NCBI RefSeq assembly: GCF_000179615.1 | Contig: NZ_AEDD01000008.1 | Coordinates: forward strand, 1-64,000 | Length of the DNA stretch: 64,000 nucleotides | Reading direction: 5' to 3' | Origin: Paenibacillus curdlanolyticus YK9 | GTDB lineage: Bacteria; Bacillota; Bacilli; Paenibacillales; Paenibacillaceae | Shown here: in pieces, positions 25,768 through 34,588 of the stretch | Numbering within the stretch: position 1 is the stretch's first letter | How the letters are laid out: each line of letters opens with the position of its first letter | Made by a program: the position numbers and the translations under genes | Notes under the pieces: model-generated | Database searches by the model: none | What the model was told of the DNA's origin: nothing | What the model saw: only the letters and a program-made list of their open reading frames with translations

Positions 25768-26670
25768 CTATTCGGTACTAACAAACTGGCTTTCCGACAT
25801 TCCGCGCAAATCGCTAATAAACTGCTTGATCGCGGAATTCAAATAACGCCCGGAACGATAGACGACACTGACGGGATGCGTGAGCTCCAGCTCGTTGACC
25901 TTGATCATGCGTAGTGTGCCCAGCTTAAGCTCGTTGGCAATCGACAGCTTGGACACGACAGCCGCGCCGAGATTAATCTCGACCATCCGTTTCACCTCTT
26001 CGCTGCTGGACAGCTCCATAACGATGTTCGGCTGAATTTTATATTTCTCGAAAATTTGATCGACGAAACGTCTTCCGAATGTGTCGGGAGAGAGCATGAT
26101 GAGAGGGGTGTCCTTCAAAGCCTCCACGGTCGTATGTTTCAAATGGCTCATGGGGTGACCGGGCGCGACGACGAGCTCATAGGTATCATAGTAGAGGGCA
26201 GCCGTTTCAATGCTGGGGCTTTTATCCGAAATGTAGGTAATGCCGATATCGATTGTGCCGTTTTCCACAGCGGGCGTAATTTGCGAGGAGGGCATGGAAT
26301 GAATCGTTGTCTTGATCATAGGAAATTGGTTCTGAAAATAAGCTAAGACACGAGGCAAAATTTGAATGGCAATTGTGCTTGTCGTGCCGAGCACGATATG
26401 GCCTTGCGGAATTTGGTTCAGGTCGGACAGCTTCTGTTTCAATTCTTCGACAATACCGAGAATTTGCTCCGCGTGTTCAAGGAAAACCTGTCCGCGATCG
26501 GTCAGCGTGACGGGCTGATTCCGGTCGATGAGCACGGTTTTGAATTCATCCTCCAGACTTTTGATCTGGGCGGATACGGCAGGCTGCGTCAGATTGAGCA
26601 GTTCTCCCGCTTTGCGAAAGCTCATCGTCTTGGATATTGTAAGGAGCGTTTCAAGCTGATTGATGTTCAT
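25768..26670 (-). CDS. LysR-family regulator (CysL/CbbR-like)
   Basis: 300 residues: helix-turn-helix at the N-terminus (MNINQLETLLTISKTMSFRKAGELLNLTQPAVSAQIKSLEDEF) and an effector domain from about residue 92 (GHIVLGTTSTIAIQILPRVLAYF). The sequence looks closest to CysL/CbbR-type LysR proteins, but this is not certain. GAGGAGG precedes the ATG. It is divergent from the UMF1-type transporter across a 183-base gap that contains a GlnR/TnrA-like 17-mer; hisK follows downstream on the same strand. Confidence 0.82.
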   Translation of the reverse strand: MNINQLETLLTISKTMSFRKAGELLNLTQPAVSAQIKSLEDEFKTVLIDRNQPVTLTDRGQVFLEHAEQILGIVEELKQKLSDLNQIPQGHIVLGTTSTIAIQILPRVLAYFQNQFPMIKTTIHSMPSSQITPAVENGTIDIGITYISDKSPSIETAALYYDTYELVVAPGHPMSHLKHTTVEALKDTPLIMLSPDTFGRRFVDQIFEKYKIQPNIVMELSSSEEVKRMVEINLGAAVVSKLSIANELKLGTLRMIKVNELELTHPVSVVYRSGRYLNSAIKQFISDLRGMSESQFVSTE

Positions 26671-26744
26671 GAAAAGCCTCCTCGATAAGAGATATTTATC
26701 ACCACTATCTTTTATTATAAATGAAAGAGCCGTCTAGGGCAAAG

Positions 26745-26761
26745 TGTAAGTAAACTTTACA
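26745..26761. promoter_or_regulatory. GlnR/TnrA-like box between lysR and the MFS gene
   Basis: TGTAA-GTAAACT-TTACA fits TGTNA-N7-TNACA exactly. One such match is expected by chance in about 65 kb, more in AT-rich spacers, so this isolated one is only suggestive. Confidence 0.35.
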
Positions 26762-26853
26762 TAACCTTTAGGAGGAGTCCGAATCAACTTGTCGAACATG
26801 TTGTCGCAACCTGTATTTTGAAAGGTTTAGCATGATGAGGAGGTTGGACATTC

Positions 26854-28158
26854 GTGAATAACAAGAAGGCGATAAGAGGGTGGCTAATGTATGATTGGGC
26901 AAACTCCGCATTCGTAACGACGATGATCGCCGCTGTTATGCCTGTTTATTATGAGAAAGTGGCTGCTAAAAATCTCGGCGGCAATTTGCCGGAAGTTTAT
27001 TGGGCGAATACCTCGAGCATCGCGGCGTTAATTGTAGCCGTATTATCGCCCATCATGGGAGCGCTTGCGGATTATACCGGCTCCAAGCTGAAGTTTCTCG
27101 GCTTTTTCGCTGTTCTAGGCTCGATTGCTAGCCTGCTCATGGCCTTGATCGGCGAAGGGGACTGGCTGCTGGCCTCGACGCTCGTCATTCTAGGTACGAT
27201 TGGCTTTGCCGCAGGCAACACCTTCTATGATGCGCTGCTCGTCGATGTTGCCCCACCGGATCGGCGGGATCGGATTAGCGCGCAAGGTTATGCTTGGGGA
27301 TATTTGGGCGGAGGCGTTTTGCTGGCGATTAACGTCATGATGATTCAAAAGCCGGCGCTGTTCGGTCTCCCGACTGAGGGGAATTTGAGGACGCAGATCG
27401 TCTTCTTAACGGTCGGCGTATGGTGGCTGCTGTTTACGATTCCGATTCTGCGCAGCGTCAAGGAGCGGAAGCGCAGCGAGGCGACGGCTAGCGGCACAGC
27501 CATTTCGTTCACGCAAGCGCTCGGGGCTTCCTTCCATCGGTTAGGCCAGACACTGCGGCAATTCAAGCGTTATCCCGAGCTGCTTAAATATATGATCTCC
27601 TATTGGTTTTTCAATGACGGCATTAATACGGTTATCGTGATGGCGACGATCTACGGCAGCGGCATCGGAATTGAGATGAACAATCTGATCGTTGCTTTGC
27701 TGATTACGCAGCTGATCGGCTTTCCGAGCACGCTGCTGTTCGGGCGATATGCCGAGAAGCTCGGTGCCAAGAAGGCGTTGAACGTTTCATTGGCGATTTA
27801 TATCGTGATCGTAACGTTAGGCTTCTTTATGGAAAATGCGACGCACTTCTATATTCTCGCGACGATGGTCGGGCTTGTGCAGGGCGGAAGCCAGGCAATC
27901 GCGCGCTCGATATACGCCGAGCTGGTGCCGCCGGCGCGGACGGCTGAGTTTTTTGGCTTTCTGACGATTTCAAGCAAATTTTCTTCCGTGGCGGGACCGT
28001 TCGTGTTCGCCATCGTAGCTGGCAATACGGATTCGAGCCGAATTGGCATTCTCTCGCTGATCGCGTTCTTTATTATTGGAATTATCCTGCTTCGATTCGT
28101 AAATCTGGATAAAGGCAAGCGAGAAGCGTTAGTAGGGGAAGATGGAGGAGCGGCATAA
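26854..28158 (+). CDS. MFS transporter, UMF1 (Atg22-like) family
   Basis: 434 residues with about 12 spans. The N-terminus MNNKKAIRGWLMYDWANSAFVTTMIAAVMPVYY is the recognisable start of the UMF1 family, related to yeast vacuolar effluxer Atg22. Conserved ADYTGSKLK, NTFYDALLVDVAPPDRRDRISAQGYAWGYLGGG and YWFFNDGINTV segments are present. The substrate is unknown (amino-acid export is the yeast precedent). GTG start with GAGGAGGT upstream. A terminator shared with the convergent corA gene follows. Confidence 0.87.
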   Translation: MNNKKAIRGWLMYDWANSAFVTTMIAAVMPVYYEKVAAKNLGGNLPEVYWANTSSIAALIVAVLSPIMGALADYTGSKLKFLGFFAVLGSIASLLMALIGEGDWLLASTLVILGTIGFAAGNTFYDALLVDVAPPDRRDRISAQGYAWGYLGGGVLLAINVMMIQKPALFGLPTEGNLRTQIVFLTVGVWWLLFTIPILRSVKERKRSEATASGTAISFTQALGASFHRLGQTLRQFKRYPELLKYMISYWFFNDGINTVIVMATIYGSGIGIEMNNLIVALLITQLIGFPSTLLFGRYAEKLGAKKALNVSLAIYIVIVTLGFFMENATHFYILATMVGLVQGGSQAIARSIYAELVPPARTAEFFGFLTISSKFSSVAGPFVFAIVAGNTDSSRIGILSLIAFFIIGIILLRFVNLDKGKREALVGEDGGAA

Positions 28159-28163
28159 AATAA

Positions 28164-28206
28164 AAAGCGGGGAGCTGTCCGGCATTAGCCGAATGCTCCC
28201 CGCTTT
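28164..28206. terminator. Bidirectional terminator between the MFS and corA genes
   Basis: Perfect 12-bp stem AAAGCGGGGAGC/GCTCCCCGCTTT with A/T flanks; the loop contains its own CGGC..GCCG. Confidence 0.85.
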
Positions 28207-28211
28207 GTTCG

Positions 28212-29147
28212 TCATAGCCAATCCTTCTTGCGGAAGATGTAGAACATGCCGAGTCCCAGAAACATCATAAACCCGAGCAAAACATAAGATCCGTTGTGCA
28301 TGTGCAAGCCGGGGATGAAGTCAAAATTCATTCCATAGACGCCCGTTACGAACGTAAGTGGCATGAAGATCGTCGTCAGCGCCGTGAACACGCGCATGAT
28401 TTCATTGGCGCGGTTGGATAGGCTGGACTGGTAGGCCTCGCGCAAGTTGCTCATGAGATCGCGGTACGTATCGAATGTCTCGGAAATTTTGACCGCGTTC
28501 TCGTATATATCGCTGAAGTACTTTTGGAGCTGGTCATCGATCAGCTTCAGGTCCTTCTTATTTAAAGTTGCAATAACCTCGCGCTGCGGGCCCAGCACCT
28601 TTTTAAGCCATAGAATCTCGCTTCGCAAGCCGATAATTTCATTCAGATGCGTTTTCTTCGTGTGCATGAGGATATCTTCCTCAAGATTGTCGATCCGAAC
28701 CTCGATTCGGTCGCCGACGAAGAAATAGTTGTCTACGACAAGGTCGACCAGATGGTACAGGAACCGGTCGGGCTTATCGACCTCTTGCTCCCATAGCACA
28801 GGCTTAAGGGAACGAAGCTCGTTGATCTTCTGTTTGGTTACCGTAATAATGAAATGCCGTCCTAGGAAAATGTTCAATGCCCGCAGGAAAATTTCCTCGT
28901 CATCGAATCGGATGCTGTTAATAACGATAAAATAATGGCCGTCATGAATTTCAATCTTAGGACGCTGCTCTTCTTCGCTTAAACAGTCCTCTACAGCCAA
29001 GTCATGCAGGTTGAACAAAGGCTGCAGGACAATCAAGTCCTCCAAGTCGGCGTCGATCCAATAAAAGCCGGTAGCCGGCGGAACCAACACTGCTTGAATA
29101 TCTTCAGTAGGTGTAAAAATGCCGTTGTGGACGTGGCGGATTTTCAT
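28212..29147 (-). CDS. corA: CorA-family magnesium transporter
   Basis: 311-residue divalent-cation channel forming a pentamer in the membrane. Large N-terminal cytosolic domain (with HDLAVEDCLSEEEQRPKIEIHDGHYFIVINSI), a long stalk helix rich in Leu/Glu, then two C-terminal spans with the defining GMN motif (VTGVYGMNFDF) and a basic KKDWL end. The start is ATG 29147, the first Met giving normal family length, preceded by GAGGAGAGA; a 17-residue extension is possible but improbable. A 41-codon reading frame and a promoter lie upstream on the same strand, suggesting a leader. Confidence 0.93.
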   Translation of the reverse strand: MKIRHVHNGIFTPTEDIQAVLVPPATGFYWIDADLEDLIVLQPLFNLHDLAVEDCLSEEEQRPKIEIHDGHYFIVINSIRFDDEEIFLRALNIFLGRHFIITVTKQKINELRSLKPVLWEQEVDKPDRFLYHLVDLVVDNYFFVGDRIEVRIDNLEEDILMHTKKTHLNEIIGLRSEILWLKKVLGPQREVIATLNKKDLKLIDDQLQKYFSDIYENAVKISETFDTYRDLMSNLREAYQSSLSNRANEIMRVFTALTTIFMPLTFVTGVYGMNFDFIPGLHMHNGSYVLLGFMMFLGLGMFYIFRKKDWL

Positions 29148-29242
29148 GCCGCGTTCTCTCCTCTCGTCAAGTCGTCCGATGCCGGACGGCCATGACAAAC
29201 GAAAGCCGCGTATGCCGCTCCGCCGGTAACGTCACTCATCGG

Positions 29243-29368
29243 TTAGCGCAGTGGCTCAACAACCTGTAAGTGAAGTCGCATGGCAGACAGATACGGGCGC
29301 CGTTTGACCGTCGGTATCGCTATGCGCGAATCATTCGTCTGATTAGGACTAGACCCATCGCCTTCCAT
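29243..29368 (-). CDS. 41-codon reading frame upstream of corA (possible leader peptide)
   Basis: Encodes a 41-residue polar, Arg/Ser/Pro-containing peptide starting MEGDGSSPNQTNDSRIAIP and ending VVEPLR. AAGGGGG lies about 7 bases ahead of the ATG, and a good promoter on the same strand starts transcription about 85 bases upstream. The stop is 95 bases before the corA start, and the gap includes a CGTCCG/CGGACG hairpin. No membrane span and no family recognised. Either a small protein co-expressed with CorA or a cis-acting leader; Salmonella corA has a known leader peptide (CorL), with no sequence similarity implied. Confidence 0.45.
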   Translation of the reverse strand: MEGDGSSPNQTNDSRIAIPTVKRRPYLSAMRLHLQVVEPLR

Positions 29369-29459
29369 GCCGCTACCCCCTTCGTAAATGTACGATTTTT
29401 CCAAACGGAATCGTGCTTTGCCGCCCCTTGGGACGGTTTTCAGCCGTTTCACCTTGTCT

Positions 29460-29488
29460 AGTATACTCCTGCATGGTAAGACGTACAA
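29460..29488 (-). promoter_or_regulatory. Promoter of the corA leader transcript
   Basis: On the minus strand TTGTAC (29488-29483), 17-base spacer, TATACT (29465-29460). Confidence 0.6.
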
Positions 29489-29608
29489 GAGGCAGTGCAA
29501 CAAGGTTTTTGGAAGCATAGAGACCAAGGCGAATGCCCTCTATGGCCGTAGCATATGCTGGCATGCCGAATGCGGTTCAACGTCCATTTTTTCGGGTGAA
29601 TTTCCGGC
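29489..29608. other. Intergenic stretch between divergent corA and met promoters
   Basis: No gene, repeat or RNA motif seen between the two promoters. Confidence 0.4.
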
Positions 29609-29637
29609 TTGACGCGTACCGAAGAATAACCTATAGT
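29609..29637 (+). promoter_or_regulatory. Promoter of the methionine operon
   Basis: TTGACG at 29609-29614, 17-base spacer, TATAGT at 29632-29637, about 80 bases before the SAM riboswitch. Confidence 0.75.
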
Positions 29638-29713
29638 ATAGACTATATTAGCGATTTATCATTCAAGCGAAGCAGAAGCATTCGGTTGAACGACTTCTAA
29701 TTAAATATCGATC

Positions 29714-29880
29714 TTTCTTATCAAGAGCAGGCGGAGGGACTAGCCCGATGAAGCCCGGCAACCGGCGTTAAGCACGGTGCTAATTCTTGCGGATCAGATA
29801 ACAGTTATCTGATCTGGGAGATGAGAGAGTCATTATGGATACCATAAGACCCCTCTCATTTGACGAGCGGGTTTTTTTTC
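29714..29880 (+). promoter_or_regulatory. SAM-I riboswitch (S-box) with terminator
   Basis: The conserved S-box blocks are intact: TTATCAAGAG (29718-29727), GGCGGAGGGACTAGCCC, GATGAAGCCCGGCAACC and GGTGCTAATTC. A GGATCAGATAA/TTATCTGATCT stem is P4-like. The expression platform has TGAGAG able to pair with CTCTCA (antiterminator), competing with a CCC-CTC/GAG-GGG hairpin followed by eight T. SAM binding should stop transcription before metA. This is the expected control of methionine genes in Bacilli. Confidence 0.93.
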
Positions 29881-29961
29881 GTTATAATCCGCCATTTTAT
29901 GAAGTGCAGGCTTGGCAGAAGAGAATACTTAAACCATGCAAGACAGAAGGAGTGATCGTAC

Positions 29962-30879
29962 ATGCCGATCAAAGTACCGGACAGTTTGCCGGCAAGAGAA
30001 GTTTTAGCGAATGAGAACATCTTTGTGATGGATGAGAGCGTTGCTTATCATCAGGATATCCGCCCTCTGCGCATCGCCATTTTGAACCTGATGCCGACGA
30101 AGGAAACGACAGAGACGCAATTGCTTCGTTTGATCGGCAATACGCCGCTTCAAATCGAGGTCGTGCTGCTGCATCCGGCTACGCATACGTCGAAGAATAC
30201 GTCAGCCGAGCATCTGGAGATGTTCTACAAAACATTCGACGAAATCAAGGACCAATGGTATGACGGACTGATCATTACGGGCGCTCCGGTCGAGCATATG
30301 CCCTTCGAGGAAGTAAACTATTGGAAGGAATTGCAGCGCATTATGGAGTGGTCCAAGCGCCGCGTGACTTCTACCCTGCATATCTGTTGGGCCTCGCAGG
30401 CAGGCCTGTACCACCATTACGGCGTTCCGAAGCACGACATGGACAACAAAATTTTCGGCGTGTTCCCGCACACGATCGAGAAACAGAATGTGCCGCTGCT
30501 TCGCGGGTTTGACGAGTGGTTCCACGTCCCGCAATCCCGGCATACGGAAGTGCGCCGCGAAGACATCGAGAAGGTTGCGGAGTTGGACATTTTATCGGAA
30601 TCCGAAGAATCAGGCATCTATATCGTAGCTTCCAAGGACGGCAAGCAAGTGTTCGTCTCCGGCCATTCCGAATATGATCCGCTGTCGCTAAAATGGGAAT
30701 ATGATCGCGACAAGGCCAAGGGCCTTCCGATTGAAGTGCCGCGCAACTATTTCCCGAATGATGACCCAACGCGCGAGCCGCGCTCGTCATGGCGTGCCCA
30801 TGCGAACCTGCTGTTCTCGAACTGGCTGAACTATTATGTATACCAGCAAACGCCATACGATATGGGCGCATACATCTAA
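29962..30879 (+). CDS. metA: Homoserine O-acetyltransferase (MetA family)
   Basis: 305-residue first enzyme of the methionine branch, acylating homoserine. Catalytic Cys142 is in HICWASQAG, and the His in HSEYDP and the Glu in the GIP/EVP loop follow. Residue 111 is Glu ([12 protein letters not shown]); in characterised Bacillus homologues Glu111 selects acetyl-CoA and Gly selects succinyl-CoA, so an acetyltransferase is predicted despite the common label succinyltransferase. AGAAGGAG lies upstream of the ATG. It is the first gene after the SAM riboswitch, 39 bases before metI. Confidence 0.93.
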   Translation: MPIKVPDSLPAREVLANENIFVMDESVAYHQDIRPLRIAILNLMPTKETTETQLLRLIGNTPLQIEVVLLHPATHTSKNTSAEHLEMFYKTFDEIKDQWYDGLIITGAPVEHMPFEEVNYWKELQRIMEWSKRRVTSTLHICWASQAGLYHHYGVPKHDMDNKIFGVFPHTIEKQNVPLLRGFDEWFHVPQSRHTEVRREDIEKVAELDILSESEESGIYIVASKDGKQVFVSGHSEYDPLSLKWEYDRDKAKGLPIEVPRNYFPNDDPTREPRSSWRAHANLLFSNWLNYYVYQQTPYDMGAYI

Positions 30880-30918
30880 TCCATCATTCCACCTTCCATA
30901 TAAAAGGAGATCTCGTTC

Positions 30919-32079
30919 ATGAAAATCGAAAGCCGCTTGGCACAGATTGGCTCCACGAAAGAACCGAAGACCGGAGCAGTCAGCTTTCCTATCTATCATT
31001 CGACTGCTTTTCGCCATCCGAAGCTTGGCGAGAGCACGGGCTTTGACTATACGCGGACGAAAAATCCGACACGCTCGGTATTAGAGGAAGCTGCGGCGCA
31101 GCTGGAATCCGGCGATGCAGCGTTCGCATGCAGCTCAGGCATGGCAGCGCTCCAGACGGTATTCTCGCTTTTCGGCCAAGGCGATCATCTGATCGTATCG
31201 CTTGATCTTTATGGCGGCACCTACCGACTGCTGGAACGGATTATGACTCGTTTCGGCGTTACGGCTTCTTATGTGGATACGAACGATCTCGATGGCATCA
31301 GCGAGCTGTGTACGCCGCAAACGAAAGCGGTCCTTATTGAAACGCCGACCAACCCGCTCATGATGATCACGGATATTGAGCGCGTCAGCGCTTGGGCGAA
31401 GTCCAAAGGATTGCTCACGATCGTGGACAATACGCTATTGACGCCGTTCTTCCAACGCCCGATTGAGCTGGGTGCAGACATCGTCGTGCATAGCGCGACC
31501 AAATATCTTGGCGGCCATAACGATGTGCTGGCTGGGCTGATTGTTACCAAAGGCAAAGAACTGTCAGAAGAAATGGCGTTCTTGCATAACTCGATCGGTG
31601 CGGTGCTTGGGCCGCAGGATTCCTGGCTGCTGATGCGCGGCATGAAGACGCTTGCGCTTCGCATGGAACGGCACCAATATAACGCTACGCGCGTTTCGGA
31701 GTACCTGATGTCTCACGAGGCGGTCGAGGAAGTGTTCTACCCGGCGCTGCCGCACCATCCGGGACATGACGTGCAAAATCGTCAATCGTCGGGCAATACG
31801 GGAATCTTCTCCTTCAAGCTGAAGGATGCGCGCTATGTTGAGCCGATTTTGCGCCATATTCAGTTGATCGCATTCGCGGAGAGCCTTGGCGGCGTTGAGT
31901 CGCTGATGACATATCCGGCCGTGCAGACGCATGCGGATATTCCGCTTGAAATTCGCCAGAAGATTGGCGTAGACGATCGGCTGCTTCGTTTCTCCGTCGG
32001 TATCGAGCATGCAGACGATCTCATTGCCGACCTTGAGCAGGCGCTTGCTGCAGCAAAGCGCGAAATTGAGGAGGCATAA
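30919..32079 (+). CDS. metI: Cystathionine gamma-synthase / O-acetylhomoserine thiolyase
   Basis: 386-residue PLP enzyme of the Cys/Met metabolism family. The PLP lysine is Lys195 in HSATKYLGGHND, with the phosphate-binding SSGMAALQT (73-80) and the Asp in TIVDNTLLTPFFQRP. It joins O-acetylhomoserine with cysteine (or sulfide), fitting the upstream acetyltransferase. The start MKIESRLAQIGSTKEPKTGAVSFPIY closely recalls B. subtilis MetI. AAGGAG before the ATG. Operon with metA and, 4 bases later, the lyase gene. Gamma-synthase versus direct sulfhydrylase cannot be separated by sequence reading; both are known for MetI. Confidence 0.9.
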   Translation: MKIESRLAQIGSTKEPKTGAVSFPIYHSTAFRHPKLGESTGFDYTRTKNPTRSVLEEAAAQLESGDAAFACSSGMAALQTVFSLFGQGDHLIVSLDLYGGTYRLLERIMTRFGVTASYVDTNDLDGISELCTPQTKAVLIETPTNPLMMITDIERVSAWAKSKGLLTIVDNTLLTPFFQRPIELGADIVVHSATKYLGGHNDVLAGLIVTKGKELSEEMAFLHNSIGAVLGPQDSWLLMRGMKTLALRMERHQYNATRVSEYLMSHEAVEEVFYPALPHHPGHDVQNRQSSGNTGIFSFKLKDARYVEPILRHIQLIAFAESLGGVESLMTYPAVQTHADIPLEIRQKIGVDDRLLRFSVGIEHADDLIADLEQALAAAKREIEEA

Positions 32080-32083
32080 TTAG

Positions 32084-33268
32084 ATGGGCATCAAGTACGA
32101 TTTTGATAAAGTCATCAATCGCTATGGTACAGCATCGTACAAGTGGGATCAGTCGGAGAAGCTGTTTGGACGGGCTGATCTGCTCCCGCTGTGGGTGGCA
32201 GATATGGACTTCGAGCCGCCGCACGAAGTTGTCGAAGCCATCAAAGAACGTGCAAATCAAGGCATCTATGGCTATACGATTCGGACCAAGGGTTATCATG
32301 AAGCGGTGGAAGGCTGGCTGCTGCGCCGCCATGGCTGGCAAATCCAGCATGATTGGATTTCGTCGAGCCCGGGCGTTGTCCCTGCGCTTAGCTTGGTTGT
32401 ACAAGCCTTCACGAAGCCGGGAGACAGCGTTATTCTGCAATCCCCCGTCTATTATCCGTTCTATGACGTTATCCGCATGAATGATCGCGTCGTCGTTGAC
32501 AACGCGCTGGTTCTCAAAGAAGGTCGTTACGAGATGGACTTCGACTTGCTGGAGAAGCAGGCTGCGGAAGGCGCCAAGCTGCTGCTGCTTTGCACGCCGC
32601 ACAATCCGGGCGGACGCGTATGGACGCGCGAGGAGCTGGAACGGGTAGCGGAAATTTGCATCAAGCATGGCGTGCTGGTTGTTGCAGACGAGATCCACCA
32701 CGACCTCGTGTACAGCGGGCATAAGCATACGCCGTTCTCGGCGCTGTCCGAAGAGATTGCCCAGCAGACGATTACATGCATCGCAACGAGCAAGACGTTC
32801 AATCTGGCTGGTCTCCAAGCAGCGACGGTTATCATTCCGAATGACAAGATTCGCAATAAATACAATTACTTGCTCAAGACGTTGTCCATACATATGGAGA
32901 GCTATTTCGGCTTGACGGCGGTCGAATCGGCTTATAATCATGGCGATGAGTGGTTGGATCAGCTGATTCCTTATTTGGAGGAGAACGTAAATCTTGTGCT
33001 CGCGTTCGTACAGAAGCGTCTGCCGCAAATTAAGGCAATGAAGCCGGAAGGCACGTATATGGTGTGGCTGGATTGCCGCGCCATATCGGAGGACCCGCAG
33101 AAACTGAAGAAGCTGATGTTTGAACAAGCAGGCGTTGCCTTCAGCGAAGGCTCCGTCTTCGGCAAGCAAGGCGCAGGTTATCTGCGCATTAACGTTGCGT
33201 GCCCGAGATCGATCCTGACCGAGGCGTTGGAGCGTTTCGCCGCGGCTATCGAGGCCATTGGCGAATAG
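32084..33268 (+). CDS. patB: Cystathionine beta-lyase, PatB/MalY type
   Basis: 394-residue PLP enzyme of aminotransferase fold class I. Typical opening YDFDKVINRYGTASYKWDQSEKLFGRADLLPLWVADMDFEPP. PLP-binding elements: SSSPGVVPALS, CTPHNPGGRVW, VADEIHHDLVY and the Schiff-base Lys in ATSKTFNLAGLQ. It splits cystathionine to homocysteine, completing the metA-metI-patB transsulfuration path to homocysteine. Translationally close to metI (4-base gap). B. subtilis uses MetC for this step, but PatB also has C-S lyase activity. Methionine synthase is not in the window. Confidence 0.9.
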   Translation: MGIKYDFDKVINRYGTASYKWDQSEKLFGRADLLPLWVADMDFEPPHEVVEAIKERANQGIYGYTIRTKGYHEAVEGWLLRRHGWQIQHDWISSSPGVVPALSLVVQAFTKPGDSVILQSPVYYPFYDVIRMNDRVVVDNALVLKEGRYEMDFDLLEKQAAEGAKLLLLCTPHNPGGRVWTREELERVAEICIKHGVLVVADEIHHDLVYSGHKHTPFSALSEEIAQQTITCIATSKTFNLAGLQAATVIIPNDKIRNKYNYLLKTLSIHMESYFGLTAVESAYNHGDEWLDQLIPYLEENVNLVLAFVQKRLPQIKAMKPEGTYMVWLDCRAISEDPQKLKKLMFEQAGVAFSEGSVFGKQGAGYLRINVACPRSILTEALERFAAAIEAIGE

Positions 33269-33282
33269 CGAGCTTTGCGGTA

Positions 33283-33350
33283 ACGAGCCGGTTTTGGCTC
33301 GTTTTGCCGCGGCAGTCACATTTCTGTCGAGTGACTGCCGCGGTCTTTTT
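33283..33350 (+). terminator. Double terminator of the met operon
   Basis: ACGAGCC/GGCTCGT with TTTT (33283-33304) followed directly by the perfect 13-bp stem CCGCGGCAGTCAC/GTGACTGCCGCGG and TCTTTTT (33307-33350). Confidence 0.9.
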
Positions 33351-33437
33351 GTGTTAGGATAAGGTGATGGACATTACCACGACCGGATGATAGCGTAGAT
33401 GTTTTTATAAGGCGCAATCCTTAAGGAGGGCTTCAGG

Positions 33438-34574
33438 ATGCATACTGTAGATTCCGTATTGGAAAAGGCGCTTCGCGGCGAGCGAATCAGCCTCGAAGAG
33501 TGCGTCGTGCTTCTTGAATCAGACGAAATTGAAAAAATGGGGCAGGTTGCAAACCAAATTATGCTCCGTAAGCATCCCGAACCGATTACGACGTTCGTCG
33601 TCGGCCGGAATGTTAACTATACGAACGTGTGCGATGTATATTGCCGATTCTGTGCATTTTATCGCGCGCCAGGCTCGAAGGAAGGATACGTTCTTCCTAA
33701 CGAGACGATTATGCAGAAAATCCAGGAAACCGTTGATGTGGGCGGTACCGAAATTTTAATGCAGGGCGGAACGAACCCGGATTTGCCGTTCTCGTATTAT
33801 ACGGACGTGCTGCGTGAGATCAAACAGCGCTTCCCGCAAATTACGATGCATTCCTTCTCGCCAGCCGAGATCATGAAGATGAAGGAAGTGTCGAACGGAT
33901 TATCGCTCGACGAAGTTATCCGCCAAATTCATGAAGCGGGTCTGGACTCGCTGCCAGGCGGCGGGGCAGAAATTTTGGACGACCGGACGCGACGTAAAGT
34001 AAGTAAGCTCAAAGGCTCATGGACGGACTGGATGGATGTCATGAAGTCCGCGCATAAGCATGGCATGAACACGACGGCTACGATGGTGTACGGTTTTGGC
34101 GAAACGATGGAGGAGCGTGCGCTTCACCTGCTCCGCGTGCGGGATGCGCAGGATGAGTGCATCGCGAACAACTATGATTCCAAAGGCTTCTTGGCCTTTA
34201 TTTCATGGCCGCTCCAGCCGGACAACACGAATATGCGCGTAGAGAAATCGAAGCCGGAGGAATATTTGAAAATGGTTGCGGTCAGCCGCATCTTCCTCGA
34301 TAATATCGATAACCTGCAATCGTCTTGGGTCACGATGGGTCCGGAATACGGCAAGCTGTCGCTGCAATATGGCTGCAACGATTTCGGCAGCACGATGATG
34401 GAAGAAAATGTTGTCTCGGCCGCTGGCACAACGCATAAGGTCAACATCGAGCTGACGCTGCGCCTCATTCGTGAAGCTGGCAAGATTCCAGCGCAGCGGA
34501 ACACGAAGTATGAAATTATGAAAGTGTACGAAGAGAACGAAGAAGCGCAAGTCGATTTTGTTATGCAGAACTAA
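33438..34574 (+). CDS. mqnC: Cyclic dehypoxanthinyl futalosine synthase
   Basis: 378-residue radical-SAM enzyme of the futalosine route to menaquinone, which cyclises dehypoxanthine futalosine. The cluster Cys residues are in TNVCDVYCRFCAFYR (CxxxCxxC). Family segments GTEILMQGGTNPDLPFSYYTDVLR, MHSFSPAEI, DSLPGGGAEIL and TATMVYGFGET are intact, and the C-terminal TMMEENVVSAAG is characteristic. AAGGAGG before the ATG. It stands alone here; the other mqn genes are elsewhere. Menaquinone fits the SdhC type. Element B begins 15 bases after the stop. Confidence 0.93.
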   Translation: MHTVDSVLEKALRGERISLEECVVLLESDEIEKMGQVANQIMLRKHPEPITTFVVGRNVNYTNVCDVYCRFCAFYRAPGSKEGYVLPNETIMQKIQETVDVGGTEILMQGGTNPDLPFSYYTDVLREIKQRFPQITMHSFSPAEIMKMKEVSNGLSLDEVIRQIHEAGLDSLPGGGAEILDDRTRRKVSKLKGSWTDWMDVMKSAHKHGMNTTATMVYGFGETMEERALHLLRVRDAQDECIANNYDSKGFLAFISWPLQPDNTNMRVEKSKPEEYLKMVAVSRIFLDNIDNLQSSWVTMGPEYGKLSLQYGCNDFGSTMMEENVVSAAGTTHKVNIELTLRLIREAGKIPAQRNTKYEIMKVYEENEEAQVDFVMQN

Positions 34575-34588
34575 TGGATGATATTGAT

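Noticed and set aside
32021-33319. 432-residue minus-strand open frame opposite patB
   Set aside because: Antisense shadow; no start signal and no family.
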